A stretch of DNA of 64,000 nucleotides from NCBI GenBank assembly GCA_005862285.1, contig SZXW01000010.1:1-64000 (forward strand). Direction: 5' to 3'. A program made the translations under genes and the position numbers. The notes under the pieces were generated by a model, which worked only from the letters and a program-made list of their open reading frames with translations, ran no database searches and was not told the DNA's origin. Positions within the stretch are counted from its first letter, which is position 1. Each line of letters starts with the position of its first letter. This document shows, in pieces, positions 1 to 6,276 of this stretch. Origin of the DNA: Chlorobium sp. GTDB taxonomy: Bacteria > Bacteroidota > Chlorobiia > Chlorobiales > Chlorobiaceae.

Positions 1-240
1 CAAGAGGCACCGCATATATTTTGAGATACCGTCCGGGCCGCTTTTCAGCAGGATATGCGCATGGTTCGTCATAAGGGCGAAGGCGTAGATGCCAGTCCCC
101 GATCCTTTAGCCAACAGGCCCATTCGGTCGACAAACGTTTTCCTGTCCGTATCGTCCCTGACGATACTTCCCTGCTCGATTCCCCGCACGATCAAATAAT
201 GCAAAGTTCCCGGTGAGTCAAGTCGCGGCCCTCTCGGCAT
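1..240 (-). CDS. REP-associated tyrosine transposase (Y1/RAYT), N-terminal part, cut by window edge
   Basis: The minus strand reads open for 80 codons from an ATG at 240 to the left edge. The protein begins MPRGPRLDSPGTLHY and carries MTNHAHILL near residues 58-66, which is the HUH-type metal-binding motif of the Y1 transposase family (IS200-like and RAYT proteins). These enzymes nick and rejoin single-stranded DNA and, in the RAYT branch, are linked to dispersed REP palindromes. The catalytic Tyr would lie beyond the edge, so completeness is unknown. REP-like palindromes lie at 5.84-6.22 kb in this window. Confidence 0.82.
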   Translation of the reverse strand, partial: MPRGPRLDSPGTLHYLIVRGIEQGSIVRDDTDRKTFVDRMGLLAKGSGTGIYAFALMTNHAHILLKSGPDGISKYMRCLL

Positions 241-365
241 AGTGCATTATCGTTGATGATGAAAACAGACAACCTCTCTCGTAATATAAAAACTGAAAAT
301 ACTTTTTGTTTTATTTATGGACGTCACCAAGCCTTCCCCAAGTATATAGTGGATATCCTTTTATT

Positions 366-1379
366 TTAGCTTTCTGAAAAGGTTACTAAAGACTCTTCGT
401 ACTTTTTTGATCGCTCATTACATTTAATTAGGTCATCTTTTACTTTTTTTCTATTTAAATTATTTCTAGTAGTTTTTGCTCTTATTTTTTCTCTTGATAT
501 ATTTGCTGAAATAGAATTATAAAAGATGGTTATCTCTTTTATATCTGCCTTTTTATCAGTATCCTCTACAAGTTTGACAAACGCTTTTTGAAAAGCATAC
601 TGTTTGAATCCTTTACGACCGAGCCCTGAATATAGATTTTTTGCTTCTACTTTACCGAAACGAATTATTTTAACTTCATGGGGATTTTCCTTAAATTCTT
701 TATTTTCTAATACATTATTTTCATTTTTTACTCTTATAAGCAATGCATTTAATTTTCTTATATTAAAATTATCATTTAACTTAGTAGCTATGGACAATGT
801 TTTCTCTAAAGCTTTAATTGCATAAGAATACTCTTTTGCATCATAAAAAACATCACTAACATATTTACTAAAATCAAAAGCGCATTCTAAACAATTACTT
901 TTTTCAAAACATTCACATGTATATAAAAACAAATCATAAGATTTCTGATATTCATTTTTCGACAAAAACCTTTTAATCCTTATTTGACTATTTAAAGCAT
1001 CCGAATAATAATTCAATCTTACAACTTCATTATCGCAACCAATAAAAAAGCTAATTTCATCAAGAATCACCTCCTTATAAACAAGCTTAACGAAGTAATT
1101 GCCTAATGGAATATCTATCGGAAGAAAAATTGATAAATTGTCACTATTTTTATCTATCTCGAATACTTTATTATATACACAGCACTCTCCTTCAATATGA
1201 ATTTTAAGCTTTTCAAGCTCTATTTTTAAATCATTAAAACCAGAAATATTTTTTTTTCTTGGCCGTTTCATTTTTAAAACAAGCGATTGGCCTGGATACA
1301 ATACTATTTTTTCTGCAAGTAGTTCTATCCTACCTATAGAATTTATTTCATTAGATAAATTAATAAGCTTATCATCCAT
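366..1379 (-). CDS. Unknown protein of the AT-rich two-gene island (beta-rich N-terminus, TPR-like middle, basic C-terminus)
   Basis: I do not recognise this 337-residue protein. Roughly residues 15-118 look beta-rich. Residues about 120-225 are amphipathic helices resembling TPR repeats, with spaced Cys, Tyr and Ala positions. Residues about 240-337 are basic and helical and could bind nucleic acid or be a winged-helix domain. There is no signal peptide or membrane segment. Its ATG overlaps the last 8 bases of the upstream hydrolase gene (1372-1379), which predicts translational coupling. Both genes are strikingly AT-rich compared with everything after 6.3 kb, which suggests horizontal transfer. 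A partner, sensor or regulator of the hydrolase is an inference from the gene pairing only. Confidence 0.7.
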   Translation of the reverse strand: MDDKLINLSNEINSIGRIELLAEKIVLYPGQSLVLKMKRPRKKNISGFNDLKIELEKLKIHIEGECCVYNKVFEIDKNSDNLSIFLPIDIPLGNYFVKLVYKEVILDEISFFIGCDNEVVRLNYYSDALNSQIRIKRFLSKNEYQKSYDLFLYTCECFEKSNCLECAFDFSKYVSDVFYDAKEYSYAIKALEKTLSIATKLNDNFNIRKLNALLIRVKNENNVLENKEFKENPHEVKIIRFGKVEAKNLYSGLGRKGFKQYAFQKAFVKLVEDTDKKADIKEITIFYNSISANISREKIRAKTTRNNLNRKKVKDDLIKCNERSKKYEESLVTFSES

Positions 1380-2421
1380 TGCAGACCTCTAATATTTTGT
1401 TAAACAAATCTGGATTTGAACAAATTGACACATGATCACAATCGCCATTATCAATTTCGCAACAATTATCAAATTCACTATAAGCACATGCACTATTACT
1501 CAACACAGTATTATCACCATTTTTAACATTAATTGCATTTATTTTATATCTTTTACTCACATAATAACTACTATCTGTAGAGTATTTAGCTGAATATATA
1601 CAAACAGTATCAATTGCATGATCATTATTTGAAATAATTGTTCTAGCTTTCTTAGCCAAATCAATATATCTATCCTTATTTTTCCAAACACTCTTATCTA
1701 ATGCAGAATTAGAATAATTATCATTTAAAAGTATTTTTTCTTCTTCCGGTGGTAATGATTGAAAAACAGAATAAAACCCTTGAAAAATATTTTTTATTTT
1801 ATTTTTTTGTCTTCTAGGTAATTTTTGTGTCGTAGATATTAAGCAATTAGGGATTGTCATATTTAAATCCGGAAAGCCCCGCAATGCCTTATAAGCAACA
1901 GCAGAACCATCAACTGGTGATGCAATCTGTATATGCTTAACAATATTATTTAATATCTGATGGTTTTTTGAAATCATAACCCTAGTAATAAGCCCCCCCA
2001 AACTATGAGAAATAATAATAATATTTTTTTCTTTTTTATCCTTAACAACACTTAATATATATTCGCAAAAATTTTCAGCACTTATAAATATATCCTCTCG
2101 CCAGTCATAAGGAAACACAAAAAAATTATCCCCGAGCATTAACCATAATCCTTCTTTACTGCATAAAAAATCAATCAAATCCCCATATACTATTTTATCT
2201 TTGAAAAGTCCTGATACACTTCGCAAAACAGGCCCAACAACAACATTATTATTAATTTTATTTAATGTTAATTTTTCAGGACTTAAAACCATCATATTAA
2301 GATTTCTCGCACCATTCGAACCCCAAATATATTCATCTTCCTTCCCTTTCTTACCATGCAATTCGGAACCTAAAAAACCGGGTATAAAAAAGAAAACCGA
2401 ATCTTTTACTATTTCAACCAT
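1372..2421 (-). CDS. LCAT-like alpha/beta hydrolase (lipase/phospholipase/acyltransferase family)
   Basis: A 349-residue cytosolic-looking protein. PGFLGSEL at residues 14-21 matches the oxyanion region of lecithin:cholesterol acyltransferase-like enzymes. FPYDWRED near 103-110 is the family's YDWR box. The nucleophile elbow SHSLGG places the Ser at about 140. GDNTV puts the acid at about Asp303, and DHVSICSNPDLF supplies His330, so a full Ser-Asp-His triad is visible. I chose the ATG at 2421 because GAAGGTG lies just upstream; a TTG 21 bases earlier is open but lacks such a site. Substrate is unknown, but lipid or ester hydrolysis is the family expectation. No signal peptide is seen, which is unusual for a secreted lipase and leaves an internal target possible. 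Coupled to the unknown gene downstream. Confidence 0.82.
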   Translation of the reverse strand: MVEIVKDSVFFFIPGFLGSELHGKKGKEDEYIWGSNGARNLNMMVLSPEKLTLNKINNNVVVGPVLRSVSGLFKDKIVYGDLIDFLCSKEGLWLMLGDNFFVFPYDWREDIFISAENFCEYILSVVKDKKEKNIIIISHSLGGLITRVMISKNHQILNNIVKHIQIASPVDGSAVAYKALRGFPDLNMTIPNCLISTTQKLPRRQKNKIKNIFQGFYSVFQSLPPEEEKILLNDNYSNSALDKSVWKNKDRYIDLAKKARTIISNNDHAIDTVCIYSAKYSTDSSYYVSKRYKINAINVKNGDNTVLSNSACAYSEFDNCCEIDNGDCDHVSICSNPDLFNKILEVCNG

Positions 2422-2642
2422 ATAAGTAACACCTTCTTTCAAACAATTGAATGATGAAATTAAATAAGAATAAAAATAAGTTCTATAGAGCTTTTAAATG
2501 TAATAAAAAATCTAATTATCATAAGGACATCTCTATTTATTCTTGAGTGACATATCATATTATAAATAAATAAGTTAAAGGTTGATAAAAAGCCAGATAA
2601 TCTTTATCTTACAGTAATTTCCAATATTCATATCCTGCTGTC

Positions 2643-2924
2643 ATGAAAAACATCAATCCACCCGGCCTTTTTGATGAACAATTCCAGCTTGAACGTCTCA
2701 CCCAGCTCAAAGATCCACTGGTGAAACTGGAGCAATACATCGACTGGGAAATATTTACTCCTATTCTTGATGTCGTTTTCAACAAACCAGAGAACCATAG
2801 CAATACCGGAAGACCACCTTTTGATTGGGTCTTTATGTTCAAGGCTCTTATCCTCCAGAGCCCCTACAGCCTCTCGGATGATGCCATAGAATTTCAGATT
2901 AACGATCAGCACTTAGAAAATTGA
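2643..2924 (+). pseudogene. IS5-family transposase, N-terminal fragment
   Basis: The 93-residue product contains LVKLEQYIDWEIFTPIL and GRPPFDWVFMFKALILQ, followed by LSDDAIEFQINDQ. These are hallmarks of the DUF772 N-terminal domain of IS5-type DDE transposases. The reading frame stops right after the QIND segment, where intact relatives continue into the catalytic domain. No DDE region is found downstream, so this is a truncated relic. It marks the boundary between the AT-rich island and the toxin-antitoxin zone. Confidence 0.8.
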
Positions 2925-3649
2925 TCCATTTTTTAAATAAGGCAAATTTTTTGTTTACATAACATCCTTTTTGAATTATATCAAAGAACCCTGCACCAAA
3001 AGGTACTAAATTCAGGGATGTAAATCGTTAAGGCTGGTATCGGGACTATGTGTAACTACGAAGACTTCAAATGTTGCGTATCGGATCTACGCAACTCGTT
3101 GCTGGCCTTCTGCAATGGAAAAGGCGGAGGTGACAGCAGCTTGCATGTTGAATCACCTTATATGTACAACAAATTCACTCTATTTGCAAGTAAAATAACG
3201 TCTTGGATACTGAGAAGCAGAGCTACGGAAGACTGGCTACAGGACCATCATGAACGTAACCTATCCATGATATGAAGTCTCTAAATGAAGACATTGGATT
3301 TGGTGTTTTATGCAACTGCATCATCTCTGCGCTGAGTGATTTCCCTGACTGAATACTTTCCAACTACAACTCCAGAAAAGCAGGCTTTCCGCATAACGCA
3401 ACGGCGAGATAATGAGAGAACGTTGAATTGGTGGCACCGGAATGTTGCCCGCGTGCATTACTCGGTACAGGGTTGGCGAATGGAAAACACGGTTACCTGA
3501 ATTGATGCGAAGCTGAATGAGAATGAGTATCGAATGAATTCCGGTTTTACGAAGCATCCGCTTTGTCGGGGAACATATTAACTATTGAAATATTTTGTAC
3601 AACAAACCAAAAAAAGAGCAATGGTTTGATCAGGTAAAATGCAACACAA
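2925..3649. other. Non-coding decay zone between transposase relic and XRE gene
   Basis: No intact gene can be supported here. A 75-codon open frame at 3048-3275 (plus) gives a Cys- and Ser-rich product with no recognisable motif. The only readable piece is the restriction/helicase-like fragment at 3336-3500, listed separately. No repeat ends or terminal inverted repeats of an insertion sequence could be seen by eye. Confidence 0.5.
3336..3500 (+). pseudogene. Probable C-terminal fragment of a type III restriction/SF2 helicase-like protein
   Basis: A 54-codon stretch with stops on both sides reads TPEKQAFRITQRRDN and then NWWHRNVARVHYSVQGWR. The pattern WWHRN..R..Y..QGW resembles the nuclease-proximal segment of Res subunits and related DEAD-box helicases as I recall them. 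No start codon context, no helicase motifs and no remaining nuclease motif are present, so it is a relic at best. The match is from memory of the family and is moderate. Confidence 0.35.
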
Positions 3650-3958
3650 TTACGGCAGCATCTTTTCAATATCTTCTTGTGAGGTTTTCAGCGTAAGCAA
3701 GGATTTAACCAGCAAATCAAGGGATACCCCGGGGTCTCCTGCTTCCATTTTTGCAACCCGCGACTGGCTGGAATGAATCATGCCGGCAAACTCCTTCTGA
3801 GTAAGCCGAAGCGACTGACGTCGAGTTTTCAGATGCTGACTCAAGGCAATTTTCAGGGCAATGAAACTTGACTCAACCTGATTCAGTTCGAGAAAATCTT
3901 CAGCATTACCGATTTTCCAGCCTGCTGCTTCAAGTTTCTTTTGTTTCTGCACATCCAT
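3650..3958 (-). CDS. XRE-family antitoxin-like transcriptional regulator
   Basis: A 102-residue protein with a helix-turn-helix at about residues 44-80 (LKTRRQSLRLTQKEFAGMI, then SSQSRVAKMEAG). The N-terminal 40 residues and this HTH resemble HigA/HipB-like antitoxins that follow a RelE-type toxin. The ATG at 3958 is preceded by GGAGA at good spacing; an in-frame start 21 bases upstream is less likely. The expected toxin immediately upstream is not recognisable, so it may be an orphan antitoxin or may be transcribed from the BrnTA promoter, 100 bases behind brnA. Confidence 0.75.
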   Translation of the reverse strand: MDVQKQKKLEAAGWKIGNAEDFLELNQVESSFIALKIALSQHLKTRRQSLRLTQKEFAGMIHSSQSRVAKMEAGDPGVSLDLLVKSLLTLKTSQEDIEKMLP

Positions 3959-4057
3959 CAAAGTTCTCCAGAATATCAAATACGAAATAAACGAAGCCTT
4001 CGGCTTTCGATGCCAGGTTGGGACCTGGCGCTCCCAGATTTTGTCAGATGCATCCTT

Positions 4058-4396
4058 TCAGCTCTTCATGCCCTGATGTTTCCGCATCTCCTCGACGTAG
4101 GAGCGAAGAACAGCATGTATTTTTTTCTGGTAACCTTTGCCCTGGCTGCGGAAGAATTCCAGGATATCATAGTCTACCCTCATGTTGAGCACAGCTTTTG
4201 GGCCGGGTATCTCGACCGAGACAGTCGACCAGTCAACCACCATCCCTGCTTCATCCTCGTCGCTGGCGATCGCGTCTTCAATTTCTTCATCCGTCATGGC
4301 CGCGGCCGCGGCCCAGTCGCTTTTACTTTCACCTCGTTGCATCATCGCACGAAGCTCTTCATCCGAATATCTCACGATATGTTCTTTTTTCGACAT
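4058..4396 (-). CDS. brnA: BrnA family antitoxin
   Basis: A 112-residue protein beginning MSKKEHIVRYSDEEL. The acidic middle section (SDWAAAAAMTDEEIEDAI), the PGPKAVLNMRVDYDILEFF segment and the Arg/Lys-rich QGKGYQKKIHAVLRSYV end are the BrnA pattern. The ribbon-helix-helix C-terminus is expected to bind the operator and BrnT. It overlaps the toxin gene by 38 bases, the usual toxin-first order. A decayed copy of its 3' end sits about 0.7 kb upstream at 4796-4868. Confidence 0.9.
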   Translation of the reverse strand: MSKKEHIVRYSDEELRAMMQRGESKSDWAAAAAMTDEEIEDAIASDEDEAGMVVDWSTVSVEIPGPKAVLNMRVDYDILEFFRSQGKGYQKKIHAVLRSYVEEMRKHQGMKS

Positions 4397-4628
4397 TTCT
4401 CGCCCTCCTGAATGAGATAATTCTGCGGTTACTCTCCCGCCATGTCCAGATCACTGTGTAAAATTTCCCGTCATTCATCGCGGCCGTTGTCATATGCCGC
4501 ATCTCATCACTACTGACTGCTGTTTCCGTTACCGTTGGACGCACGTCAAAAAGCAACGCCACATCCTTAAAGTCGAGGTTATGCTTTTCAAGGTTTCTCA
4601 ATCTTTTATTTTCGTCCCATTCAAACAT
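4359..4628 (-). CDS. brnT: BrnT family toxin (RelE-fold ribonuclease)
   Basis: The 89-residue product begins MFEWDENKRLRNLEKHNLDF, the BrnT signature, and ends in RRARNVEKRTYREIFG. BrnT toxins are ribonucleases that arrest translation and are neutralised by BrnA. I chose the ATG at 4628, the conserved family start. An ATG at 4646 in the same frame would add six residues but lies inside the promoter/operator palindrome. Length is typical for the family and no frameshift is seen, so the pair appears intact. Confidence 0.9.
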   Translation of the reverse strand: MFEWDENKRLRNLEKHNLDFKDVALLFDVRPTVTETAVSSDEMRHMTTAAMNDGKFYTVIWTWRESNRRIISFRRARNVEKRTYREIFG

Positions 4629-4632
4629 AACA

Positions 4633-4653
4633 ATTATACCATACATTTTGTAT
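4633..4653 (-). promoter_or_regulatory. Candidate brnT promoter -10 box and overlapping palindromic operator
   Basis: On the minus strand a perfect TATAAT occupies 4638-4633. Directly upstream, at 4641-4653, is the inverted repeat ATACA-AAA-TGTAT. No good -35 hexamer is visible. A palindrome at this place fits autorepression by BrnA. Transcription from this -10 would begin at about 4626, on the toxin start codon itself. Confidence 0.45.
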
Positions 4654-4795
4654 AGACATTACAGAAAAAATTTACGCTATTCAGGCATTACTACCATATT
4701 GCCTGAAGAAAAATATCTATTTATACGCATAATATACAGTATCCGATCAAAACAAATATCTCTTTGCTGGTATTTATGACGGTGTTTTGGCTTTA

Positions 4796-4868
4796 CCTCG
4801 ACTCAGGAGCGAAAAATGACATGTGTTTTTTTCTGGTAACCTTAGCCTTAGTGTGGAATAGTTTCAAG
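4796..4868 (-). pseudogene. Decayed duplicate of the brnA 3' end
   Basis: The plus-strand bases from 4796 repeat those from about 4090 with only scattered changes: both contain CTCGAC, AGGAGCGAA, then TTTTTTTCTGGTAACC. On the minus strand this corresponds to the GYQKK...VLRSY end of BrnA, now with substitutions and no frame of its own. It points to a former second BrnA-type antitoxin or a partial tandem duplication. Confidence 0.7.
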
Positions 4869-4882
4869 GGGAAAGGGGACGA

Positions 4883-5187
4883 TCAGGAAATGCTCCAGGG
4901 ATCGACGACATCGATGGAGCATCCCTGGAAATCACGGATAGTCCTTGTCGCGAGAACAAGGCTGAGCACTGCGGCTGTTGCGGCAATGAGCGCATCGAAA
5001 GATGAAAGCGGCTGTCCGTTTTTTTCTGACGTACCGGGCATCTCCCCCCACATCAGCGCAATATCACCGGCAACAGGAATCAGCCTTTCCTCAAACCGGA
5101 CTTCGAGTTCTTCTTACAGCCAGGCCGTCAGTTGCGATTTCTTTTTGCCCGACGAAAGCCTTGAGATGCCTTTCTGGCAAGAAAATC
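4883..5187 (-). pseudogene. VapC-type PIN-domain toxin, truncated with an internal stop
   Basis: Reading the minus strand gives GISRLSSGKKKSQLTAWL, a TAA stop at 5116-5114, then EELEVRFEERLIPVAGDIAL. It continues FDALIAATAAVLSLVLATRT and ends DFQGCSIDVVDPW. These are the central and C-terminal PIN motifs of VapC: the Asp of FDALIAATA and the TR..DF box are kept. The N-terminal third with the first catalytic Asp is missing and one sense codon has become a stop, so it is a dead toxin. No VapB antitoxin is found beside it. Confidence 0.75.
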
Positions 5188-5210
5188 CGTTCTCCGTTGT
5201 GATGCAAGCT

Positions 5211-5540
5211 TCAGGCGGTACTCTTGTCCTGTTTTTTCGGAACGAGCTTTATTTCGAGCTCGCAACCGACGGCATCAGCATATTTTCTCAGGGTAGTAAT
5301 GGACGGAATATGTTTTCCTCCCGATTCCAGCCGGGAAACAGCGCTCTTTGTGGTGCCGATTTTGCGGGCAATCGCCTCCTGGGTCAATCCTGAGTGCTGA
5401 CGAGCCCGCAGCATTTCCCTGACGAGCTCATAGACAGGAGCCAAAGCCTCATATTCTTTCCGGAATGCCTCATCTTTTTTTGCTTCACGAAGAAACTTCT
5501 CGTGATCATGCGCAACCGGTTTGTAAGTCAGATTATCCAT
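5211..5540 (-). CDS. HigA-like XRE antitoxin
   Basis: A 109-residue protein with the HTH core SGLTQEAIARKIGTTKSAVS at about residues 50-69, followed by LESGGKHIPSITTLRKYADA. The preceding region is long and helical, as in antitoxins paired with Gp49/HigB-type toxins. Its ATG overlaps the end of the toxin frame by 8 bases (5533-5540), the normal toxin-antitoxin coupling. The antitoxin itself is intact even though the toxin appears shortened. Confidence 0.85.
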   Translation of the reverse strand: MDNLTYKPVAHDHEKFLREAKKDEAFRKEYEALAPVYELVREMLRARQHSGLTQEAIARKIGTTKSAVSRLESGGKHIPSITTLRKYADAVGCELEIKLVPKKQDKSTA

Positions 5541-5733
5541 ATTGTACTTCTTTCATGCGTTTTCGAGCTGTTTCCAGTTCTCGTTTCGGTGTAGCCTGTG
5601 TCTTTTTGATAAATGCGTGAAGGATCACTATCCGTTTACCACTTACAAAACAGTAGAAGGATCTGCCAATTCCATCTTTTCCCCTTGCCCTGAGTTCGAA
5701 GAGGCCATTACCCATAGCTTTCGAATGGGGCAT
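5533..5733 (-). pseudogene. HigB/Gp49-like RelE-family toxin, N-terminally shortened at a repeat boundary
   Basis: The 66 codons read GLFELRARGKDGIGRSFYC, IVILHAFIKKTQATPKREL and end KRMKEVQYG, which is the C-terminal two thirds of Gp49-like RelE-fold toxins (normally near 100-120 residues). The only ATG (5733) coincides exactly with the end of a 123-bp direct repeat. The frame stays open further upstream through the repeat to a stop near 5858, giving NGPCAVATGYGELR before the Met, so part of the toxin N-terminus may be encoded inside the repeat. GGGGA seven bases before the ATG could allow the short form to be made. Whether it is active cannot be told. Confidence 0.6.
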
Positions 5734-5853
5734 TCTGAGTTCCCCGTATCCGGTCGCTACCGCACACGGACCATTAACAATAAATTCGTAAATTTTGGTC
5801 AGTGAATATGCTAAAAGCAGTGCTTTTTCATGGAAAGCAAAGCGAAGAATCCA
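5731..5853. repeat. Direct repeat copy 1 (123 bp)
   Basis: This copy and 6029-6151 are nearly identical over 123 bp (offset 298), differing at only a few positions. Both contain TCCGGTCGCTACCGCACACG and end with GCGAAGAATCCA. Copy 1 abuts the start codon of the shortened HigB-like toxin. Confidence 0.9.
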
Positions 5854-6215
5854 TTAAGGGCAAAAACTCAGGACATGGATGCTTCACTGCATTTCATTAC
5901 GTTCAGCATGACAAGCGGCGATGTCATTCTGAACGAAGTGAAGAATCCATAAAATTCATAAAGGATAAAGCAGAGGGAATGGATGCTTCACTGCATTTCA
6001 TTTCGCTCAGCATGACGAACCGTGATGTCATTCTGAGTTTCCCGTATCCGGTCGCTACCGCACACGGACCATTAACAATAAATCCGTAAATTTTGGTCAG
6101 TGAATATGCTAAAAGCAGTACTTGTTCATGGAAAGCAAAGCGAAGAATCCAGAACTTATAACATTGTAATAAGATGGATTCTTCATTTCGCTCCGCTTCA
6201 TTCAGAATGACATGC
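5841..6215. repeat. REP-like palindrome cluster
   Basis: Several alternating elements of the type GTCATTCTGAACGAAGTGAA and its partner TTCACTGCATTTCATT...CAGCATGAC lie between 5841 and 6215. A last one pairs GGATTCTTCATTTCGCTC with CATTCAGAATGAC at about 6174-6212. Each pair can fold into an imperfect hairpin. They show no coding capacity and resemble the dispersed REP-type repeats mobilised by RAYT transposases. Confidence 0.75.
6029..6151. repeat. Direct repeat copy 2 (123 bp)
   Basis: Second copy of 5731-5853, embedded in the REP-like cluster. On the minus strand it still encodes the same open stretch (IVNGPCAVATGYGKLRM) as copy 1, but then runs into REP sequence instead of the toxin body. 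Confidence 0.9.
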
Positions 6216-6276
6216 CCGTTGCATTGATAACCTGGCGAGATATTGTTGCCGGAACTATAAAACGTAACCCTTTCCC

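Noticed and set aside
3048-3275. 75-codon plus-strand open frame
   Set aside because: No recognised motif, poor start context and location in decayed DNA; treated as chance.
3321-3557. 78-codon minus-strand open frame
   Set aside because: It is the shadow of the restriction/helicase-like fragment on the other strand and reads like random sequence.
4764-5393. Long plus-strand open frame of 209 codons
   Set aside because: It overlays the minus-strand BrnA relic, VapC relic and HigA-like gene, which explain the sequence better; its product has no family features.
5841-6215. CRISPR array
   Set aside because: The repeats are palindromic, of unequal spacing and variable sequence, with no regular spacers and no cas genes.
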